In this document: piece by piece, positions 33,758 through 43,517 of the stretch
Position numbering within the stretch: the stretch's first letter is position 1
Layout: the number at the start of each line of letters is the position of its first letter
NCBI GenBank assembly: GCA_000403275.2
Contig: KE159598.1
Location: forward strand, 1,535,722 to 1,599,721
Direction: 5' to 3'
DNA from: Lachnospiraceae bacterium 28-4
GTDB lineage: Bacteria > Bacillota > Clostridia > Lachnospirales > Lachnospiraceae
Length of the DNA stretch: 64,000 bases
Made by a program: the position numbers and the translations under genes
Notes under the pieces: model-generated
Database searches by the model: none
The model's input: only the letters and a program-made list of their open reading frames with translations
What the model was told of the DNA's origin: nothing

Positions 33758-35141
33758 TCAACCGCTTATTTTAAACTTCTCCATCTCCTGTTCCAGACCT
33801 TCGGAAATTTCTGTAAGACTACCGACCTCACTTCTGATATTCTTAAGTTCATCCTCCAGAGAAGCGATCACTTCCACAGACAGCCCTTCCGTATTTTCCG
33901 AAACATCCCTTATTCTCTGTACGGCACCAATAATGGCATGATCGATCTCATACATTTCCGTAATCAATCCATCGATGGTATTTGCTGAACTGCCCGTTTG
34001 GCCCGCCAATTCTTTATAACTTTCGAATATTTCCTCTACCTTCTGTGCGGCCTTCATCTGAACCACCATAGAATTTTTCACTTTTTCAATATCAAAAACC
34101 GTCGTTTCAATCTCCTTACACAATTCCACAATAATTTTCCCAATATTCCTTGTGACAGATGTGGAATCCGCAGCAAGTTTGCCGATCGATTCCGCCACAA
34201 CAGCAAAGCCTCTTCCCGCATCTCCTGCTCTGGCCGCCTCAATACTGGCATTCAGGGATAAAAGCTCCGTTTCCGAAGAAATATCGCTGATGACTCCTAC
34301 AATATCCGCGATTTTTTCAGAATAAGTTTCCAGTGTTTTTATCCTTTTGTATGAAAGCTCCACGTTGTGTTCCACATGCCGGTTCTGCTCCTTTAGCTCC
34401 CGAATGCTTTTCTCTCCTTCCGTACCGGAACTGACCGCATGTTCTGCCTCGCCGAGTAAAATTCCGCTCCTGTCCTTCAATTCTTTGAAATTATTCTCCA
34501 TATCCGCCATCTTTTCCACAACCCTGCCTACATCTTTTGTCCAAATTCTTCCGAAGCTTCCAACGGAATCTGTTCCGTAATAATGTTTCCGTCTTTATCC
34601 TTTTTCGTATTCCCTTCCGCATCTTTTACGGAAACAGTCCTCGTCATATCCCGGTAATTATATTGCTCCTCGATCTGTACCGCATGAGGGTGCGCCACCA
34701 CGACTCCTTCCCCATCCATCACAAAAGATATTCTGCCGTCTTCTTCATGGGAGTATTCGCCGATCAGATTCTGTAAAAAATCCAGCTTCATATCCGCCGC
34801 ATAGATTCCTACCAGTTCTTCTTCCCGATACATAGGAAAAAAACAGAGGCGCAAGGCATTCCCGTCGCGACAGAATAGTAGGATTGGGATATAAACGGCT
34901 TTTTTTCCGACATCATTTGTATAAACCACCATCTCGTAGAACGATCCGCCAGTTCTCCCTGAGAACGCCCGGTCTGCATGCCGTCTGTCCCCTGAATATA
35001 AATCTGCTCCAAATAGGTATTCCTCGCATAGATGTCTTTTTCATAAGCAGCTATAAATATCGTTATGATAATTACTGCGAGCAGACCTATCACTGCGATC
35101 ATCGGAATCAGCATCTGTCTAAAAATACTTTTCTTCCTCAT
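33758..35141 (-). pseudogene. Broken methyl-accepting chemotaxis protein gene
   Basis: Three fragments in different frames add up to an incomplete receptor. From 35141: a signal anchor (MLIPMIAVIGLLAVIIITIF) and first part of a dCache sensor up to SVATGMPCASVFF. The continuation PMYREEELVGIYAADM is one frame over; adding a single T to the 7-T run (34837-34843 on the plus strand as A) rejoins them. After EEFGQKM a stop and a deletion remove the distal sensor, TM2 and HAMP. A third fragment (from about 34540) is a normal MCP signalling domain with [21 protein letters not shown]. The signalling piece could still be made from 34519 as a soluble protein. Confidence 0.88.
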
Positions 35142-35381
35142 ATCCGTCTTTTCCTCCCGTATCGTAGATCCTAATATGTCCGTGTCTGCAAAAGCAGCCA
35201 TTTTATCATCCATTCCATCATTTACTAATTTTATTAAAATTATCATAAAGAAAATGGAAATGCAATAACAAAGCGATCCCTATAAACTGCAATCCGTACC
35301 ATAGTTGAAAGTTGCTTGCCATGATTCCATATATATTATAAACTATATAATAACAGTACGATAATTTGAGGAGGGCGGAAA

Positions 35382-36200
35382 ATGAACGAAAAAAGTAAAT
35401 TGCTTACTATCGGTCAATTCGCGGCGCTGCATGGCATTAATAAAAAAACCTTGATGTGGTATGACGAAATCGGACTTTTTAAGCCCGCCGCCATTGATCC
35501 GCAAAACGGATACCGCTGCTATAATTACCATCAAAGCCCCATTCTTGAAACAATTCTGCTGTTGAGAGAACTGGATGTATCAATCAATGAAATACAAATA
35601 TTTATGAAAAACCGTTCCGCTGAAAATATGAAATGCCTTTTGGAAGAAAAAATAGCCGACCTGGACCGTCGCATGATCCACTTGCAAGCCGTTAAAAAGA
35701 CATTGTGCAACCACCATCAGAATATGGTCACATTGCTGGCCATGGATCTGTCGGAAATTAGCGTTATCGAAAAGGAAGAACGTTATCTGGTAACAGTAGA
35801 CATTGGTCGCTCCACTTCTTTTGAAAAAGAAGTAGAACTGATCACTGCTGAAACTGCCAAATACCAGCTTGGCCGTCTGCACGACGCCTCTTATGGCTCC
35901 ATGATTTCCGTTACCAGTCTGCAAAACGGCAGTTTCGACGATTACTCCAAACTGTTCATCGAGATCCCTTCCCTCACCCATAAAGACGGGCTTCATATAC
36001 AGCCTGCAGGAAGATATCTGAGAGCCTTTTATAAAGGCGGCTGGGACGGCCTCCCGCAACAATACCTGGCCATTCTTGATTATGCCCGCCGACAGGGGCT
36101 GGCCCTGTCCGGCTTTTCCTATGAAAAAGGGCTTAATGAAGCAGTGATCGACCAAATAGAAGATTATATCTTACAGATAGAGATTCCTGTCCTTACATAG
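35382..36200 (+). CDS. MerR-family transcriptional regulator
   Basis: 272 residues with a MerR DNA-binding domain at the N terminus (LTIGQFAALHGINKKTLMWYDEIGLFKP, then YRCYNYHQ), a long dimerisation helix and a C-terminal effector-binding domain of the GyrI/BmrR type (YLVTVDIGRSTSF). Such proteins often bind drugs or other hydrophobic compounds. GGAGG is well placed before the ATG. There is no obvious target next to it; the 240-bp region 35142-35381 upstream shows nothing else I can name. Confidence 0.92.
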   Translation: MNEKSKLLTIGQFAALHGINKKTLMWYDEIGLFKPAAIDPQNGYRCYNYHQSPILETILLLRELDVSINEIQIFMKNRSAENMKCLLEEKIADLDRRMIHLQAVKKTLCNHHQNMVTLLAMDLSEISVIEKEERYLVTVDIGRSTSFEKEVELITAETAKYQLGRLHDASYGSMISVTSLQNGSFDDYSKLFIEIPSLTHKDGLHIQPAGRYLRAFYKGGWDGLPQQYLAILDYARRQGLALSGFSYEKGLNEAVIDQIEDYILQIEIPVLT

Positions 36201-36292
36201 ACTTTTACGGATGTCAAGATCATGGTGTAAAACATTCCATGCCTGTTGCAATATGCATATAAAAGAATATCTTCCTGATTTCTTAATATTTT

Positions 36293-37663
36293 CTAACTAT
36301 TGGAATCATGGGCGTAGATCGTAAATCCGTCTCTGCCCTTCTTCGCCTTTCTTACAAACAGCGCCTGATCCGCTTTCCGGTACAGTTCATCAAAGTTCTC
36401 GTTGCCGACCCTTCTTGCAATACCGACGCTTATGGACGTTTTCAGGGCTCTCCCCTTGGCCGAGTATATATTTCGGGCGGCTTCACAGATTTGCTCTGCT
36501 TTTCGCGCGATCACTTCATAATTATTTTTTCCCGTATAAAATACACAAAATTCATCCCCGCCAAGCCTTCCGATAATGTCTTCGCTTCGAAAATATTCTT
36601 TCAATATATTTGCGATCTGCTGAATCACATAATCTCCTTTTGCATGTCCATAGGTATCGTTAATTTGTTTAAAAAAATCCAGATCTATCATGAAAAAAGC
36701 GCCGGTACTTGGGATCGAATATAATTGAACCGCCGATTCGATTTTTTTACGGGTTGTTTCTTTATTATAAATACAAGTTGCCAAATCTAACTCTGCCTTT
36801 TGTATTAGCCTTATCTCCCGCCGCTTTTGCCGGTCGATATCAAATAAATGCAAATAGCTTTTCACATGCCCTCCCATATCCTGAAACAAATGCACGCTAT
36901 TCCGAAGCCAAAGCGATTCCCCATCCGGCCTGACGGATTCATAATCCAAATTTATCTCTGTCTGCCCCGAACGATAAGATTTGATCAAATTTGCAACAGA
37001 AAAAGTTTTTATAAAATTTATTCGTGTTTCCTCATCCACTATCCTATTTATGACTCCGAATATTTCACTTTCATAATCGTCGCCGCTTTTGACCGATATG
37101 GAACGCCGTTCAGTCGGAACATAATCTTCAAACTTTCCTGTCTCCAGATCAATCTTATAAGTAGCAATCAAATCTTTCCGCATAAAATCAGAAAACTTTT
37201 CCTGTCTGCGGTATTTTTCGATCTCATCCTCTGCAAAAGAAAATGGATAAGCCTCTATCTCCTGCACATTCAGGGAGAGAGGCGCTGCCTGTAACATATT
37301 GATTTTCCATTCCTCTTCTATCTTCCGCATGCTGGCGCACTGTCCAATACGGCTCTTTCGGGACTGTTCCCCAGTCATTGTTGTGAAAACGACAGTTGCG
37401 CAAATATTGGCATAATCATCCCCATAATACCGGGTCTGCATATTTTCATACCGGATTTTTGTCTTCATACCGCTCATATTCCTCTGCGCACGCAACAGGA
37501 AAAGGCGCATATCCTCCCTGCATCCGATAATACCCTGTGAACCCATCCCAATCCCTATTACGTCCTCCGTCAAAAGATCGAGAACCCGATCTATATCATG
37601 TGCCTTCAATCCTCCTTCTACGAAACCGCAAAAACATTTTTGAATTCTATTTATTTCTTCCAT
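36293..37663 (-). CDS. Diguanylate cyclase with SnoaL-like N-terminal domain
   Basis: 456-residue soluble protein. The first about 125 residues look like an NTF2/SnoaL-type fold (LKAHDIDRVLDLLTEDVIGIGMGS, RRSRIGQ-type strand, EEEWKINMLQ), a small-ligand domain uncommon in this setting. A PAS-like domain (about 155-275) and a GGDEF domain follow, with RLGGDEFCVF intact and DLATCIYNKETTRK in place of the usual D-L-T-G-L-x-N-R. Probably makes c-di-GMP in response to a cytoplasmic ligand. Start follows GGAG at a 10-bp spacing. Confidence 0.88.
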   Translation of the reverse strand: MEEINRIQKCFCGFVEGGLKAHDIDRVLDLLTEDVIGIGMGSQGIIGCREDMRLFLLRAQRNMSGMKTKIRYENMQTRYYGDDYANICATVVFTTMTGEQSRKSRIGQCASMRKIEEEWKINMLQAAPLSLNVQEIEAYPFSFAEDEIEKYRRQEKFSDFMRKDLIATYKIDLETGKFEDYVPTERRSISVKSGDDYESEIFGVINRIVDEETRINFIKTFSVANLIKSYRSGQTEINLDYESVRPDGESLWLRNSVHLFQDMGGHVKSYLHLFDIDRQKRREIRLIQKAELDLATCIYNKETTRKKIESAVQLYSIPSTGAFFMIDLDFFKQINDTYGHAKGDYVIQQIANILKEYFRSEDIIGRLGGDEFCVFYTGKNNYEVIARKAEQICEAARNIYSAKGRALKTSISVGIARRVGNENFDELYRKADQALFVRKAKKGRDGFTIYAHDSNS

Positions 37664-37777
37664 TATATATCTGCTCCTATATACTTACCTTGTAACTGTT
37701 GTTCTTCTACATCCCTTTTCAACCCTATGGATATGCCGAGCCATATGATTATCGCCAGCCCTGCCATCCGGCATTTG

Positions 37778-37966
37778 CCAGAAGTCCCGGAATCACCCGG
37801 AACTCCTGGACTCTCTGGGGTTTCTGATCCGCCAGGCTCCTAAGGCGAAGTCTCTGGCGTATCTGGAATCTCCGGCTCACCGGGCTTCCCTGGCCTATCC
37901 GGTAATTCCGGTTCGCCGGTGGTTCCAAAGTCATCCGGTTTGCCAAAAGTTTCTGGCTGTAAGTAA
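37778..37966 (+). pseudogene. Collagen-like (Gly-X-Y) repeat remnant
   Basis: Read in one plus-strand frame this stretch gives a run of Gly-X-Y-like triplets rich in Pro, Ser and Val (such as SPGTPGLSG, then GVSGISGSPGFPGLSGNSG). It is interrupted by one TAA at 37841-37843 and ends at a TAA at 37964. No start or anchor region is visible upstream. It looks like the leftover of a collagen-like surface protein gene, or a repeat tract copied from one. Confidence 0.55.
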
Positions 37967-37986
37967 ACATTTATTTACCAATATTC

Positions 37987-38017
37987 TAAAAACAAACCGC
38001 TTTCCAGCGGCATGTTT
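37987..38017 (-). terminator. Terminator after the MATE-TetR operon
   Basis: On the minus strand CCGCT/AGCGG forms a short GC stem with a GGAA-type loop immediately followed by TTTGTTTTT. It lies just past the tetR stop codon, in the right place to end that operon. Confidence 0.6.
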
Positions 38018-38018
38018 T

Positions 38019-38639
38019 CTATTCCCTTTTTCTTTTCTTAGGCTTTTCCGGTTTTAGATAACCGCTTAAGCCAGTAGTCAGCAGTTGAAATATCGTATCT
38101 TCTGTCTCCTGATCGTTGGGAAGCGTCCCCTCCACCACGTATTTCGCATACATTACGGTGGAAGTGAGTACATGGAGCCATAGCAGATCCTGATTGATCC
38201 GCTTCAGACTTGGAAATACCGTCTGAAAAATGCGAACCATTCCAATAAAATTGTTGAAATAACTCACATCCCGGCTCTTATCGTATTTTGGAAAAATCGC
38301 GCCGTCCCGAAACCGATGGTAAAAGATCGTTTCATCGGGATGAGCCACCCAAAAACGAAAATATGGCAGCCACAGGCTTTTCACCGCTCCCATGGGATCG
38401 GTAACCATAGTCAGCGGATTCAATTTCAAATGTTCAAAAATAGCCGCCGCCTGCTTATCCACATAAGTAAAGCATTCCACGATCAACTGGTCTTTGCTAT
38501 CGAAGTAGCGGTATAAAGCTCCTGGAGTAACCCCTGCCAAATCGCTGACATTTTGAATCCGTACTCCTTCTAAACCATACTGACGCACGGCTTTCATCGT
38601 TGCAAAAATAATTCGGGTTCTGGTATCCTCCAATAGCAA
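38019..38639 (-). CDS. TetR-family transcriptional regulator
   Basis: 206-residue repressor: N-terminal helix-turn-helix IIFATMKAVRQYGLEGVRIQNVSDLAGVTPGALYRYFDSKDQL, divergent ligand-binding C-terminal part ending in a Lys/Arg-rich tail. The frame starts with TTG, needed to include the full DNA-binding domain; the ribosome site (GAAGAGA) is weak. It follows the MATE gene by 83 bp on the same strand. A palindromic operator upstream of the MATE gene is the likely target. Confidence 0.9.
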   Translation of the reverse strand: MLLEDTRTRIIFATMKAVRQYGLEGVRIQNVSDLAGVTPGALYRYFDSKDQLIVECFTYVDKQAAAIFEHLKLNPLTMVTDPMGAVKSLWLPYFRFWVAHPDETIFYHRFRDGAIFPKYDKSRDVSYFNNFIGMVRIFQTVFPSLKRINQDLLWLHVLTSTVMYAKYVVEGTLPNDQETEDTIFQLLTTGLSGYLKPEKPKKRKRE

Positions 38640-38722
38640 TCTCTTCTCTCATAAAATATTCGTATTACTTACCATTTCTTCTGCAATTATACACTGCCTT
38701 ATGCCTGTTGACAATACCCTTT

Positions 38723-40054
38723 TTAATATTCATACCTCTTCCTGTATTTCCGGAGCATGAAAGCGGACAATGCAAGAGCCATCAGTTCCGCTGCCGGCGT
38801 AGCCAGCCATATGCCATTCACGCCGAAAAGCAACGGAAGCACGATCATAGCTGCCAGCATAAACACAAAAGAACGGGAAAACGCAAGGACGGCCGAAACT
38901 ACCCCGTTGGATAATGCGGTAAACATTCCGCTGGCAAAAATGTTATACCCGATAAAGCACAGCGCTATGGTGCATATCCGGTTTCCTGTCACAGCCAGAT
39001 CATATACCGGATTGTCCGGCCGGGCAAAAACCGATACCAGCGGTCTTGTCAGAGCAAAGGAGGCTGCAACCGTCATTATGGAAATAAACGCAATCACCCG
39101 GAAACTGGTTCCGACCAGCTTTTTCAATTTCCCATGATTCCCCTCCCCATAATAATAACTGACCATGGGAGCCACTCCATAGGAATATCCTGTATACAAA
39201 GAACTGGCAAACATCAGCACATACATAATAATTGTAACGGCCGCAACACCGTTCTCCCCGACATAGCGGAGCATTGTCCAGTTAAACATCATCGTAATAA
39301 TTCCTGTCACGAGCGCGGTCGCCATTTCGGAACATCCGTTTGTAGCTGCATTGACGAGGACTTTCCATCGGAACACCGGTTTTTGAAAATGCAGCAAACT
39401 TTTTTTCCTGCAAAAAACAAATAAGCCAACAACCGCAGTCACAGAATACCCCATTCCTGTTGCAATCGCCGCTCCGCTGATTCCCATATGGAATACCGCA
39501 ATAAACAGATAGTCGAGCGCCATATTCAGCAAACCGCCCGTTACGGAACAGATCAGGGACAGAGTCGCTTTCCCGCTGGCGATCATATAAAGCGTAAAAT
39601 TATTCATCAAAAGAATGGGTATTGTAAACACCAAGTAACGGCTTAAATATTCCACGCAATATTTTTCCACCTCTGCCGACAAACCCATTCCGGCAAAAAT
39701 GCGGTCCATAGCCAGATATCCGGCCATACACATAACCATTCCCACAAATACATTGATTAAAATCAGAAACGTAAAATCTTCCTTTGCTTCCCCGCTCTTC
39801 TGTTCTCCCATTTTTTTCATGATGACTGCGCTGCCTCCGGTGGCAAGCATCGTGGATACGGCGGTAACGAGCTGGATGACGGGAGCTGTCAGGTTGATCG
39901 CCGAAAGCGCGTCCGTACCGATCAAATTCGATACGAACAAGCCGTCCACCATCGTGTAAAAGGACATAAATACCGTCATGGCTATTGTTGGAACGGCAAA
40001 CTTTAAAATATTTTTCAACGTTACCGGTTTTACATATGCATTTTGATTTTCCAT
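38723..40054 (-). CDS. MATE-family efflux transporter
   Basis: 443-residue twelve-segment exporter, the second MATE protein in the window (compare 24367). Features: MSFYTMVDGLFVSNLIGTDALSAINLTAPV and GGSAVIMKKMGEQKSGEA near the N terminus, and GYSYGVAPMVSYYYGEGNHGKLKKL in the second half. GGAG precedes the ATG. First gene of an operon with the TetR gene downstream, presumably repressed by it. Substrate unknown. Confidence 0.93.
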   Translation of the reverse strand: MENQNAYVKPVTLKNILKFAVPTIAMTVFMSFYTMVDGLFVSNLIGTDALSAINLTAPVIQLVTAVSTMLATGGSAVIMKKMGEQKSGEAKEDFTFLILINVFVGMVMCMAGYLAMDRIFAGMGLSAEVEKYCVEYLSRYLVFTIPILLMNNFTLYMIASGKATLSLICSVTGGLLNMALDYLFIAVFHMGISGAAIATGMGYSVTAVVGLFVFCRKKSLLHFQKPVFRWKVLVNAATNGCSEMATALVTGIITMMFNWTMLRYVGENGVAAVTIIMYVLMFASSLYTGYSYGVAPMVSYYYGEGNHGKLKKLVGTSFRVIAFISIMTVAASFALTRPLVSVFARPDNPVYDLAVTGNRICTIALCFIGYNIFASGMFTALSNGVVSAVLAFSRSFVFMLAAMIVLPLLFGVNGIWLATPAAELMALALSAFMLRKYRKRYEY

Positions 40055-40101
40055 TATTTTCTCCTCGCTTTTCGTCTTTGTTCCCCCTGAAAAGCATCAT
40101 A

Positions 40102-40124
40102 GACCGTACAGTAACAGTACGGTC
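40102..40124 (-). promoter_or_regulatory. TetR-type operator upstream of the MATE-TetR operon
   Basis: Palindrome GACCGTAC/GTACGGTC with a 7-bp centre. On the minus strand it overlaps a -35-like TTGACC, and a TATGAT -10 follows 19 bp after that hexamer. The position suits a repressor that blocks polymerase; the TetR encoded at the operon's end is the natural candidate. Confidence 0.7.
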
Positions 40125-40128
40125 AACA

Positions 40129-40427
40129 AGAAAATAAGAAATATTTCAAAACTTTTCCCCTCATATTATAAAGAACATAATTCTTTTTATTTTTTAGCCG
40201 GCCTATCAGCATTCGACAAGATTTTATATCTATGGTTGCAAACGGGCAGAAGAAGGAAATTTTTACCTCAAAATCACATCATACATTTTCTCTGCTTCCC
40301 TTCCTTTCCCGGATCTCCTGAACGATCTTGTTATAAGTAGAAAACAGGGCTTCGTAATGACGGCTTCCCATATGCATTTATTTCTTTGGGGAATAAAATA
40401 GGGATGGCGAGCGGGACTCTGCTCCGA
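40129..40427. other. Gene-free interval between the MATE operon and the GNAT gene
   Basis: No recognisable gene. The left half is AT-rich and probably carries upstream promoter sequence of the MATE operon. On the minus strand a 32-codon frame (40279-40377) encodes a charged helical peptide (HYEALFSTYNKIVQEIRERKG) without ribosome site or known homology; it may be a scrap of an old gene. The GNAT gene on the minus strand ends at 40428. Confidence 0.4.
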
Positions 40428-41183
40428 TCATTGATGAATGGTTTCCACTAACTTCAAAAACTTCTTATCATTCATCTGTTCATTTGTAATATAGCTGCCA
40501 TCGAAAAATAACGCATAAGTTGTAATTGGTGTCGGAGCATTTTGTGCGTCCTCTTTGTTCTGCAAATGAACCGACTTAAATTTTATCGATTTCTCTTTTG
40601 CAATATTTTCAATTACAGGAACATACTTGGCATTAAACGGACACTGGTCGGTGTAATACAAAACATACCCCATCTCATCGATATGAGGGTGTTTCGCACA
40701 TTCTTTGAATTTCGGCAATAAAGCATTTTCCGTAAAAGGCAAATACCATAACTGAATACCGTTAGCCGCCTCATCGCTAACGGCAAACCCTTTGTATTTC
40801 AGGAATTTTGGGTCAGCCAAAAATGGTTTTTTCTTCGCCGCCGATAATATGCATAGTCCTTTTTTTCCTTTGCTTTTACTATCCTCAATGCAGATATTCA
40901 GCAGTTCTGCCCCATAACCATGTCCTTTGAAGGAACCAGCCACCCATAAACAGTCAATATACATATAGCCGTCTGCGGCAATGGGATTCCACGCATTTTC
41001 AGCGGGTATATATTCAATAAAACACTTTCCCCGCTGTTCGCTTTTTATGAAAACTAATCCATCATCAAAACGTTCTTTCAACCACGTTTTTTTTGACGTC
41101 ACTTGAATGTCATTATTGTTTGCAATCGCACAACATATATGCTCTTTTTCTATATTCCCGTTTGTTACGCTAACATATTCCAT
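40428..41183 (-). CDS. GNAT acetyltransferase with YoaP-like C-terminal domain
   Basis: 251 residues. The N-terminal GNAT domain has the acetyl-CoA loop VAGSFKGHGYGAELLNICIEDSKSKGKKGLCILSA (split across the loop and helix). A C-terminal domain of about 90 residues (YYTDQCPFNAKYVPVIENIAKE, then a strand with FFDGSYITNEQMNDKKF) is thioredoxin-like and typical of YoaP-type proteins. Substrate unknown. GGAGG before the ATG. Stands alone on the minus strand. Confidence 0.88.
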   Translation of the reverse strand: MEYVSVTNGNIEKEHICCAIANNNDIQVTSKKTWLKERFDDGLVFIKSEQRGKCFIEYIPAENAWNPIAADGYMYIDCLWVAGSFKGHGYGAELLNICIEDSKSKGKKGLCILSAAKKKPFLADPKFLKYKGFAVSDEAANGIQLWYLPFTENALLPKFKECAKHPHIDEMGYVLYYTDQCPFNAKYVPVIENIAKEKSIKFKSVHLQNKEDAQNAPTPITTYALFFDGSYITNEQMNDKKFLKLVETIHQ

Positions 41184-41292
41184 AGGGCTGCCTCCATAAA
41201 TTCCTGCTTCATCGCTACTTTATGATATATCGCTTCCTTATAACCGTTAAGCTATCGTATTTAGTATAGCACGTATATGTTGACACCTTTTG

Positions 41293-42189
41293 TCAGGATT
41301 TATTTTTTTTATAAATTGCTTGTGCCTGTTCCGCTAAAACATCTTTCAAATACTTCGGTTCAATGATTTCGACTTGCGCCCCAAATGAAAGCAGATAGCC
41401 AATGAGCCATGAATCAACAGGCATTTTGGCACAAACAATTAAATCGCCGTTTTCTTTATATTCCATTTCCGTCCGGTCAAATTCATCATAGACACGATAT
41501 GCAATTTCTTTTGAAAACAAAAGGACGATCTGTGAATATGTCTGTTGCAAATTGTTTTCTGTTTCCGGGTATGGCCTTGGTACAAATGTATTTTCCAATA
41601 ATTCCCACTCCAATATGCGATTTAGTTTAAATATGCGAAAATCCTGCTTTTCCATGCAAAACGCTTTCAAATACCACTCTTTTGATTTATAGGATATTTT
41701 TAATGGTTGAACGATTCGTTCACTTCTTTCGCCCTTCGTGTTTTCATAGACTATCTTTATTTCTTTGCACTGAATGACTGCCGTTTTCAATATCCCAAAT
41801 TTTAAGCGGTCACAAGCACATTTTCCCCAACGTGAAAAGTCTACTTCAAGCCAATTTCTTGTATTTACATTGAAAAGGGCTGATAACTTTGTCAGCATTT
41901 CTTTTCCGTCGGTATAACCTGTGGCAGCTATACTTTGTATTGCCGTCAATACTTCCTGCTTTTCGTTTTCGGATAATATCGCCCTGTCCAAAATAAAGTC
42001 CTGCAATAAATATATACCGCCGTTTCTTCCCTGTTCCGCATAGACCGGAATGCCCGCACTGCTTAATGCTTCCATATCGCGGTAAATTGTTCTTGTGGAA
42101 ACTTCAAATTCAGCTGCCAATTCGGGAGCCGTAGCGCGTTTCCTGTCTAAAAGATAATATAAAATTTTGAATAAACGACTATCTGACAT
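41293..42189 (-). CDS. HTH/WYL-domain transcriptional regulator (YafY-type)
   Basis: 298-residue regulator: a DeoR-like winged helix at the N terminus (LFKILYYLLDRKRATAPELAAEFEVSTRTIYRDMEALSSAGIPVYAE in successive pieces) and a WYL domain with YKSKEWYLKAFCMEKQDFRIFKLNRI, a ligand- or nucleic-acid-sensing module, plus a C-terminal extension. GGAGG precedes the ATG at 42189; upstream residues in the open frame come from the remnant gene. No target is evident; GNAT gene downstream is 109 bp away. Confidence 0.9.
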   Translation of the reverse strand: MSDSRLFKILYYLLDRKRATAPELAAEFEVSTRTIYRDMEALSSAGIPVYAEQGRNGGIYLLQDFILDRAILSENEKQEVLTAIQSIAATGYTDGKEMLTKLSALFNVNTRNWLEVDFSRWGKCACDRLKFGILKTAVIQCKEIKIVYENTKGERSERIVQPLKISYKSKEWYLKAFCMEKQDFRIFKLNRILEWELLENTFVPRPYPETENNLQQTYSQIVLLFSKEIAYRVYDEFDRTEMEYKENGDLIVCAKMPVDSWLIGYLLSFGAQVEIIEPKYLKDVLAEQAQAIYKKNKS

Positions 42190-42487
42190 CCTTCCTCCGT
42201 TCCTCTGTTTCTTCCTCTTCTTTCTTTTCCTTCTGCTTTTCCAAACGTTCATCCATGTTCTTCTTCATTCTCTCCGCATTGGTCATCCCGGTCTCAGTCA
42301 CGGAATATACCGTACTCTGTATACTGCCATCCTTGCCAATCAACCAGGTCTGCTGATAATAGGTCACCGTCCCTCCCATGCCCTCCATCTGTATGTCAAG
42401 AAAGGTAATGTCAAAATCCTTTCCTTTGGCCAGCACTTCTTCCCCCTTAGCAAAATTACTTATATGAAAATCGGGATTCTTTTGCCG
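42179..42487 (-). pseudogene. C-terminal remnant of a Lachnospiraceae-type accessory gene
   Basis: The frame opens after a TGA and codes for about 100 residues: a strand-rich part (DFDITFLDIQMEGMGG, YYQQTWLIGKDG) and a long charged helix of Lys/Glu/Arg. Sequence quality is protein-like but there is no start codon with a ribosome site in the right place. It overlaps the WYL gene start by 11 bp. It lies beside the FlxA-like gene and may once have been a partner of it. Function unknown. Confidence 0.5.
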
Positions 42488-42683
42488 TCATTTAATTTAT
42501 CGGCAACTTTTCCGTTATTTTTGGACTTCAGGAACAAAAAACATGTAAAATGGAGCGAAAGACATCCATGCAGTACGGAAATTCCAAAATAAGCCTAAAG
42601 TTTTTTGCCATTCGTCCGAGAAATGGCGGACCAGTGTATGGAAGCATATTACTTCAAAGGAAGGGGGCTTTTGTCCATACACG

Positions 42684-42716
42684 AAAAAGAAACCGGGGAT
42701 TCCATCCTCCGGTTTC
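42684..42716 (-). terminator. Terminator of the FlxA-like gene
   Basis: On the minus strand the stem GAAACCGG/CCGGTTTC (extended inside by GGA/TCC) is followed directly by TTTTT. It lies about 70 bp past the FlxA-like stop codon. The rest of 42488-42785 shows no gene. Confidence 0.85.
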
Positions 42717-42785
42717 CGTGATAAACTAATTTTTCTTTATGCAAATCAGCAGACCAATCCGCTGATACACAACGGGCTGTCCCTC

Positions 42786-43517
42786 CTATAAACGAACATC
42801 CACCGACACATAAGTCGCCGGCTGCTGTGACGTTGTCTCGGCTGCGTCTTTTCCGTTTACACTCTTTGCGTCCTTATCCTCCTTTTCTTTCCTGCTGTCC
42901 TCCTTTGCCGCTTCCTCCATTGTCCTGTTTGCATCCGCCAATGTGGAAAACTGTGATGATGCCGCTGCCTGTGCTTTCTGTTCCACCTCGGCAAGTTCTT
43001 CTTCCTTTTTCTGCGTATTGCCGCCTATAGCCTGATCCATCTTGATCTCAGATTGCAGAACCCCGGATCTTCCTTCCATCTTTGTTGCCACGCAGCCCTG
43101 TACCTTCGCCTGTTTTATAGCACTGTCCGCAGAAATCATTGCTGTCATGCTTGCCTGTGAAAGTCCGGCGCTTTTGCTTCCCGCTTTTGTATTTCCCGCG
43201 TTCCCTGTGCCGCCAAGCAGATCGCCCATAGAAGAACCTTTGGTCTGCTGTTTCCCCTGGCCGCCCATGGCAGCTCTACGCTGCTCCATCCGGTGCTGTC
43301 TTAACTGCATATTCAAGTCACTGATCTGCTGCTGTATTTCCTGCCGCTTCTTCATCTTTTCTTCCAATGTCATATCCTCGTTGGAAGAAAGCTCCTGTAG
43401 CTGCTTCTGTGCATTGGTGATTTGGTTCTGGATGTTTCTGCTGTAAGAATCTGTTGCACGGTTCATCCCCATCTGCCCCATTTGTGTGTTTTCTCCGTTA
43501 ATACCATTGATTGTCAT
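42786..43517 (-). CDS. FlxA-like family protein
   Basis: 243-residue hydrophilic protein of low complexity with a central coiled coil (QNQITNAQKQLQELSSNEDM, then KKRQEIQQQISDLNMQLRQHRMEQRRA). A Gly/Ser/Ala-rich middle and a Lys/Glu/Asp-rich C-terminal part follow. The pattern matches FlxA-like proteins found near flagellar or Agr-like genes in Lachnospiraceae; their role is not established. No signal peptide or membrane segment. GGAGG is well placed before the ATG. It lies downstream of the Agr-like two-component system and has its own terminator. Confidence 0.75.
   Translation of the reverse strand: MTINGINGENTQMGQMGMNRATDSYSRNIQNQITNAQKQLQELSSNEDMTLEEKMKKRQEIQQQISDLNMQLRQHRMEQRRAAMGGQGKQQTKGSSMGDLLGGTGNAGNTKAGSKSAGLSQASMTAMISADSAIKQAKVQGCVATKMEGRSGVLQSEIKMDQAIGGNTQKKEEELAEVEQKAQAAASSQFSTLADANRTMEEAAKEDSRKEKEDKDAKSVNGKDAAETTSQQPATYVSVDVRL

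Noticed and set aside
40279-40377. 32-codon minus-strand frame as a gene
   Set aside because: No ribosome site, no known homology, short; mentioned only in the description of the gap.
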